A stretch of 64,000 nt of DNA from the NCBI GenBank assembly GCA_031446125.1, contig CP132909.1, positions 62,001-126,000 of the forward strand. Direction: 5' to 3'. Position 1 is the stretch's first letter. Each line of letters begins with the position of its first letter. Below the pieces are notes generated by a model. The model did no database searches. It was not told the DNA's origin and saw nothing but the letters and a program-made list of their open reading frames with translations. The position numbers were made by a program, and so were the translations under genes. Of this stretch, positions 60,626 to 64,000 are shown one piece after another. Origin of the DNA: Arsenophonus sp031446125 (GTDB taxonomy: Bacteria; Pseudomonadota; Gammaproteobacteria; Enterobacterales; Enterobacteriaceae).

Positions 60626-61486
60626 ATGAGCAAATTATTATTTATTTTATTAATATTAATAATGATAATTGGTTGCTCTTCTGAGAAACATATTATTGAT
60701 AAAGGTAATTATTATATAGATGAATCTTTTACTTCTATTAGTCAAAATAATAGAATTAAATTTTTGATATTTCATTATACGGTGTTAAATGATGCCAGAT
60801 CATTAGCTCTATTAACCCAATCTCAAGTAAGTGCTCATTATCTTATTCCTAAATATTTTAAAATAAAAAATGGAAAACCAGTTATTTTTAATTTAGTTCC
60901 AGAAAATAAACAAGCTTGGCATGCAGGTTTAAGTAATTGGAATGGAAAATTGAATATTAATTATGCTTCTATTGGTATCGAAGTAGTCAATAAAGGATTT
61001 ACTGAAAATTTATTTGGGAGTAAAATATGGTATCCATTTACAGAAAAACAAATTTCTGCAATTATTTTTTTATCCAAAGATATCATAAGAAAATACAATA
61101 TTACCCCTGATAATGTTTTAGCACATAGTGATATTGCTCCTTTAAGAAAGTATGATCCAGGAAAACTGTTTCCTTGGAAGCGATTAGCTGCATTTGGTAT
61201 TGGTGCTTGGCCAGATGAAATAACAGTTAAAAAATATTTAGCAGGTAGATTACCATATTCATCTGCTAACGTATTAGTTATTCAACAACAATTACAAAAA
61301 TATGGGTATGATAAAATTCCTCAATCCGGTGAACTTGATGAAGAAACGCGAAAAATTATCAGTGCATTTCAGCTGCATTTTCGTTCAATGGATATTAGTG
61401 GCAATCCAGATGCTGAAACAGAAGCTATTGCTTGTGCATTAGTTGAGAAATATAGAAATAATCAAATTGATGAAGTTACAGCATAA
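60626..61486 (+). CDS. amiD: N-acetylmuramoyl-L-alanine amidase AmiD (outer-membrane lipoprotein)
   Basis: Zinc amidase of the T7-lysozyme/PGRP fold that cuts muramyl peptides. The 286 residues compare with 276 in E. coli. The lipobox MIIGC places the lipidated Cys at 17. Zinc ligand His50 in FHYTV has the E. coli number, and the second His and Asp lie in VLAHSDIAPLRKYDPG. A C-terminal peptidoglycan-binding domain begins near VLVIQQQLQKYGYDKIP. TATGGAG lies just upstream of the ATG. In a host such an enzyme could lower the amount of immune-stimulating muropeptide; this is inference. Confidence 0.95.
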   Translation: MSKLLFILLILIMIIGCSSEKHIIDKGNYYIDESFTSISQNNRIKFLIFHYTVLNDARSLALLTQSQVSAHYLIPKYFKIKNGKPVIFNLVPENKQAWHAGLSNWNGKLNINYASIGIEVVNKGFTENLFGSKIWYPFTEKQISAIIFLSKDIIRKYNITPDNVLAHSDIAPLRKYDPGKLFPWKRLAAFGIGAWPDEITVKKYLAGRLPYSSANVLVIQQQLQKYGYDKIPQSGELDEETRKIISAFQLHFRSMDISGNPDAETEAIACALVEKYRNNQIDEVTA

Positions 61487-61724
61487 TAACATACTTTTAA
61501 TCGTTCATTAAAAAATAATTTTATCCATTAATTATTAATATCATATTAGAAAAAACTGATTATATTTTTTTTAAATAAAAAAATAGATTTGATAATTTTA
61601 TTTTTAGTAAAAATTAATAAAATATGATATTTATGAAATTAGACTTAATGAAGTTAAATTTTTTTAAATATTAAATTTTTATTTATTTTATACAAAGAAT
61701 TTAATATAATAATTAAAAATAAAA

Positions 61725-62870
61725 CTAAATTGCTGCACATAGTGCAGCTACTTTATCTGTTTTTTCCCACGGAAATTGAGAGCGTCCAAAATGTCCATAT
61801 ACTGATGTTTCGAGGTAAATAGGTTGTAATAAGTTAAGCATTTTAATTAAACCATAAGGTCGTAAATCAAACATTTCATTTATTAAGTGTATAAGTTGAT
61901 CATTTTTTAATTTTGCTGTGCCAAAAGTATCTATCATGATTGACGTAGCTTCTGCTATTCCAATAGCGTAAGATAGTTGGATTTCACAACGAGAAGCCAG
62001 TCCTGCTGCAACAATATTTTTTGCTATATATCGGGCTGCATAAGCAGCAGAACGATCAACTTTAGAAGGATCTTTCCCAGAAAATGCTCCACCGCCATGT
62101 CGGGCCATACCGCCATAAGTATCAACAATAATTTTTCGTCCAGTTAAACCACAGTCCCCCATTGGCCCACCTATGACAAAACGACCTGTTGGATTAACAA
62201 AATATTTTGTATTGTTTGTTAATAATTCTTTAGGTAATACTGGTTTAATAATTTCATCCATAACAGCTGCAAATAATACTTTTTGATTAATTGACTTATC
62301 GTGTTGAGTAGATAATATGATAGTATCAATTCCAACGATTTTGTTGTTTTCATATTGAAAAGTAATTTGACTTTTGGCATCTGGACGTAACCAAGGTAAA
62401 GTACCATTTTTTCTTACTTCAGCTTGACGTGCTACTAAACGATGAGCATAAATAATTGGTGCTGGCATAAAAACATCGGTTTCATTATTAGCATAACCAA
62501 ATATAATTCCTTGATCACCTGCACCTTGTTCAAAAGGATTTTTTCGATCTATTCCTTGATTAATATCAGGTGATTGTTTTCCAATAGCATTTATAACAGC
62601 ACAAGAATTAGCATCAAAACCCATATCAGAGCTTGTATAGCCAATGTTACGTATTGTTCGACGAATAATTTCTTCCATATCTACCCAAGCAGTGGTTGTG
62701 ATTTCACCACCAACCATTACCATACCTGTTTTTACGTAAGTTTCACATGCTACACGTGCTTTTAAGTCTTGTTCTAAAATCGCATCAAGTATTGCATCTG
62801 AAATTTGATCGGCAATTTTATCAGGATGTCCCTCTGATACTGATTCAGAAGTAAAAAGATGTTTTGTCAT
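61725..62870 (-). CDS. metK: S-adenosylmethionine synthetase
   Basis: Makes SAM from methionine and ATP, the methyl donor for TrmD, CmoA/B, PrmC and others in this window. The 381 residues compare with 384 in E. coli. Visible are MTKHLFTSESVSEGHPDKIADQ-type N-terminus with GHPDKI, GAGDQGIIFGYA, and the phosphate-binding GGGAFSGKDPSKVDRS. No SAM riboswitch is seen upstream. Confidence 0.97.
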   Translation of the reverse strand: MTKHLFTSESVSEGHPDKIADQISDAILDAILEQDLKARVACETYVKTGMVMVGGEITTTAWVDMEEIIRRTIRNIGYTSSDMGFDANSCAVINAIGKQSPDINQGIDRKNPFEQGAGDQGIIFGYANNETDVFMPAPIIYAHRLVARQAEVRKNGTLPWLRPDAKSQITFQYENNKIVGIDTIILSTQHDKSINQKVLFAAVMDEIIKPVLPKELLTNNTKYFVNPTGRFVIGGPMGDCGLTGRKIIVDTYGGMARHGGGAFSGKDPSKVDRSAAYAARYIAKNIVAAGLASRCEIQLSYAIGIAEATSIMIDTFGTAKLKNDQLIHLINEMFDLRPYGLIKMLNLLQPIYLETSVYGHFGRSQFPWEKTDKVAALCAAI

Positions 62871-63421
62871 AAATTTTTTATTGCCTTAAATTTTTAAAAT
62901 GATATTAAATATATAACATTTAATAATTAATAATATTAATTATGAATTATTATTATGAGATGTTTTAAAATATTAATATAATTTTTGTTTTCTATTTTTA
63001 TATATTTTTATTCTATATGATTAGAAAATGCAAATATCTTGTTTATATTATTATAAATAAAATTTATTAGTTTTATAATATAATTAATAAAACTATTTTT
63101 TTATAATAGTATCATTTTTATAAAAATTATATTTAGTATGGATATTATATATTTTTTTCATATATCATGAAATATTGTATAATTAAAAAACGATTAAATG
63201 TTTTTTTATGAAAGAACAATATTTTTATAAAAGAACAATATGACATACATAAAATTATATTTTTTCTTAAAACGTGTTTAAGAGATTATTAAATATGAAA
63301 AATAATAAATACTATATTGTAAAAAAATAATATATCTTATATAAGAGATATGCATAAAATATTATTTTATATTTATATTTTTTGAATAAAAAGTATTTAA
63401 TTATTATAAAAAATAATAAAA
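62871..63421. other. spacer between metK and mutH
   Basis: Both genes lie on the minus strand. It holds a 12-bp direct repeat (63211-63222 and 63230-63241) and otherwise A/T filler. Confidence 0.6.
63211..63241. repeat. 12-bp direct repeat, 19-bp period
   Basis: AAAGAACAATAT occurs at 63211-63222 and again at 63230-63241. It lies about 340 bp upstream of metK. One period is close to two helical turns, so a tandem protein-binding site is possible, but chance is not excluded. Confidence 0.4.
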
Positions 63422-64000
63422 TTAATTAATATTAAGATATTTGATCAGTATTTGACTGGTAAATTTTTTTTTAAGATAAAAAGCACGTGGTTGTGTCATT
63501 ATTGGTTTTCCATATTTACCAATACCCTTTGTTAATATGTTCTTATTGGCTGCCTTAGGTCGAATTTGTAATATTTCTCCATAGTTTCCATTTAAGTTTT
63601 CAATGTAACCTAAAACAATCATATCCATTAATTCTTCCCAATCGCGTTTTATTAATTTTTCTTCTGTTAAATTAGGACTCCAAAGTATTGGATGAGTAAT
63701 TTTTCTTTTTCCTAATGGAATTTTTTTTTCACCTTCAATTGGAATCCATAATATTCGTGAAAGTTTATATCTTAAATAACTAGAATTCCATCTTATTCCA
63801 ATATTTTCAATTAATGGAGCGGTACAAATAAAAGTAGTTTCTAATGGTTGTCGATATCTATTGATCGGGATTGTTTTAAGCTCAATTCCTAAATTAAGAA
63901 AATCTTTTTCTTTTTTTTTTCCAGCATTTGTACCTAAACAATATTCTAATAATTCTCCAATCCAACCTTTATTATTTTTTAGATTAAATGGAATAGGCAT
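63422..64000 (-). CDS. mutH: DNA mismatch-repair endonuclease MutH (5' end outside the window)
   Basis: Nicks the unmethylated strand at hemimethylated GATC sites during MutS/MutL repair. The 192 codons visible align with E. coli MutH from about residue 45 to its end (229). The catalytic D-(X)n-E-X-K set is present: DFLNLGIELKTIP carries the Asp, Glu and Lys. WIPIEGEKKIPLGKRKI, DWEELMDMIVLG and RPKAANKNILT are conserved. The apparent ATG at the last three bases is internal; the true start lies beyond position 64000. The tail after FTSQILIKYLN is complete. Confidence 0.93.
   Translation of the reverse strand: MPIPFNLKNNKGWIGELLEYCLGTNAGKKKEKDFLNLGIELKTIPINRYRQPLETTFICTAPLIENIGIRWNSSYLRYKLSRILWIPIEGEKKIPLGKRKITHPILWSPNLTEEKLIKRDWEELMDMIVLGYIENLNGNYGEILQIRPKAANKNILTKGIGKYGKPIMTQPRAFYLKKKFTSQILIKYLNIN

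Overview
The window looks like part of the chromosome of an obligate, long-term intracellular symbiont of the Enterobacterales (Gammaproteobacteria). The DNA is extremely AT-rich and only about 62% of it is coding. Spacers are almost pure A/T, there are no phage, insertion-sequence or CRISPR features, and nearly every gene is a single-copy housekeeping gene that aligns end to end with its E. coli counterpart. The species cannot be fixed from this sequence alone. A CcmA-like bactofilin with an N-terminal membrane anchor hints at a Morganellaceae-type ancestor (Proteus/Providencia/Arsenophonus). Retained steps of heme, riboflavin, chorismate and probably vitamin B6 synthesis would fit the symbiont of a blood-feeding host; both points are inference.

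Layout, with each block still in E. coli order but with genes missing: (1) 0.7-5.9 kb: ubiF, a Met-Leu-Gln tRNA operon, glnS, fldA. (2) 6.8-18.1 kb: yfjD, rpsP-rimM-trmD-rplS, a chorismate-mutase-only remnant of tyrA, bamD, rluD, clpB. (3) 19.5-29.2 kb: trxA, rho, the Arg-His-Leu-Pro tRNA cluster, hemC-hemD, lptM, dapF, with empty spacers where wec, hemXY and cyaA stand in E. coli. (4) 29.5-39.2 kb: ychF, pth, prs, ispE, lolB facing hemA, prfA, prmC, sirB1, kdsA. (5) 39.7-43.0 kb: tRNA-Ser, murJ, tRNA-Val, riboflavin synthase. (6) 43.4-47.5 kb: argS, cmoB, cmoA. (7) 49.2-53.0 kb: bactofilin, a lone sufD, grxD. (8) 53.9-59.4 kb: serC-aroA-cmk-rpsA-ihfB. (9) 60.6-64 kb: amiD, metK, and mutH running off the end.

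Together the genes keep translation going (rpsP, rplS, rpsA, glnS, argS, prfA with prmC, nine tRNAs, tRNA modification). They also maintain a diderm envelope (bamD, lolB, lptM, kdsA, murJ, dapF, amiD) and supply cofactors (hemA/C/D, ubiF, ribC, serC, aroA, metK, sufD, grxD).

The most notable signal is a set of three genes, trmD, hemD and cmoA, each broken only by a one-base length error in a 9-11 nt homopolymer and otherwise conserved to the last codon. This is the signature of genes kept alive by polymerase slippage, or of very recent decay, or of homopolymer sequencing error. Two of the three modify tRNA. Both leucine tRNAs in the window have lost G37, the base TrmD methylates, which suggests the tRNAs have adapted to weak TrmD activity.
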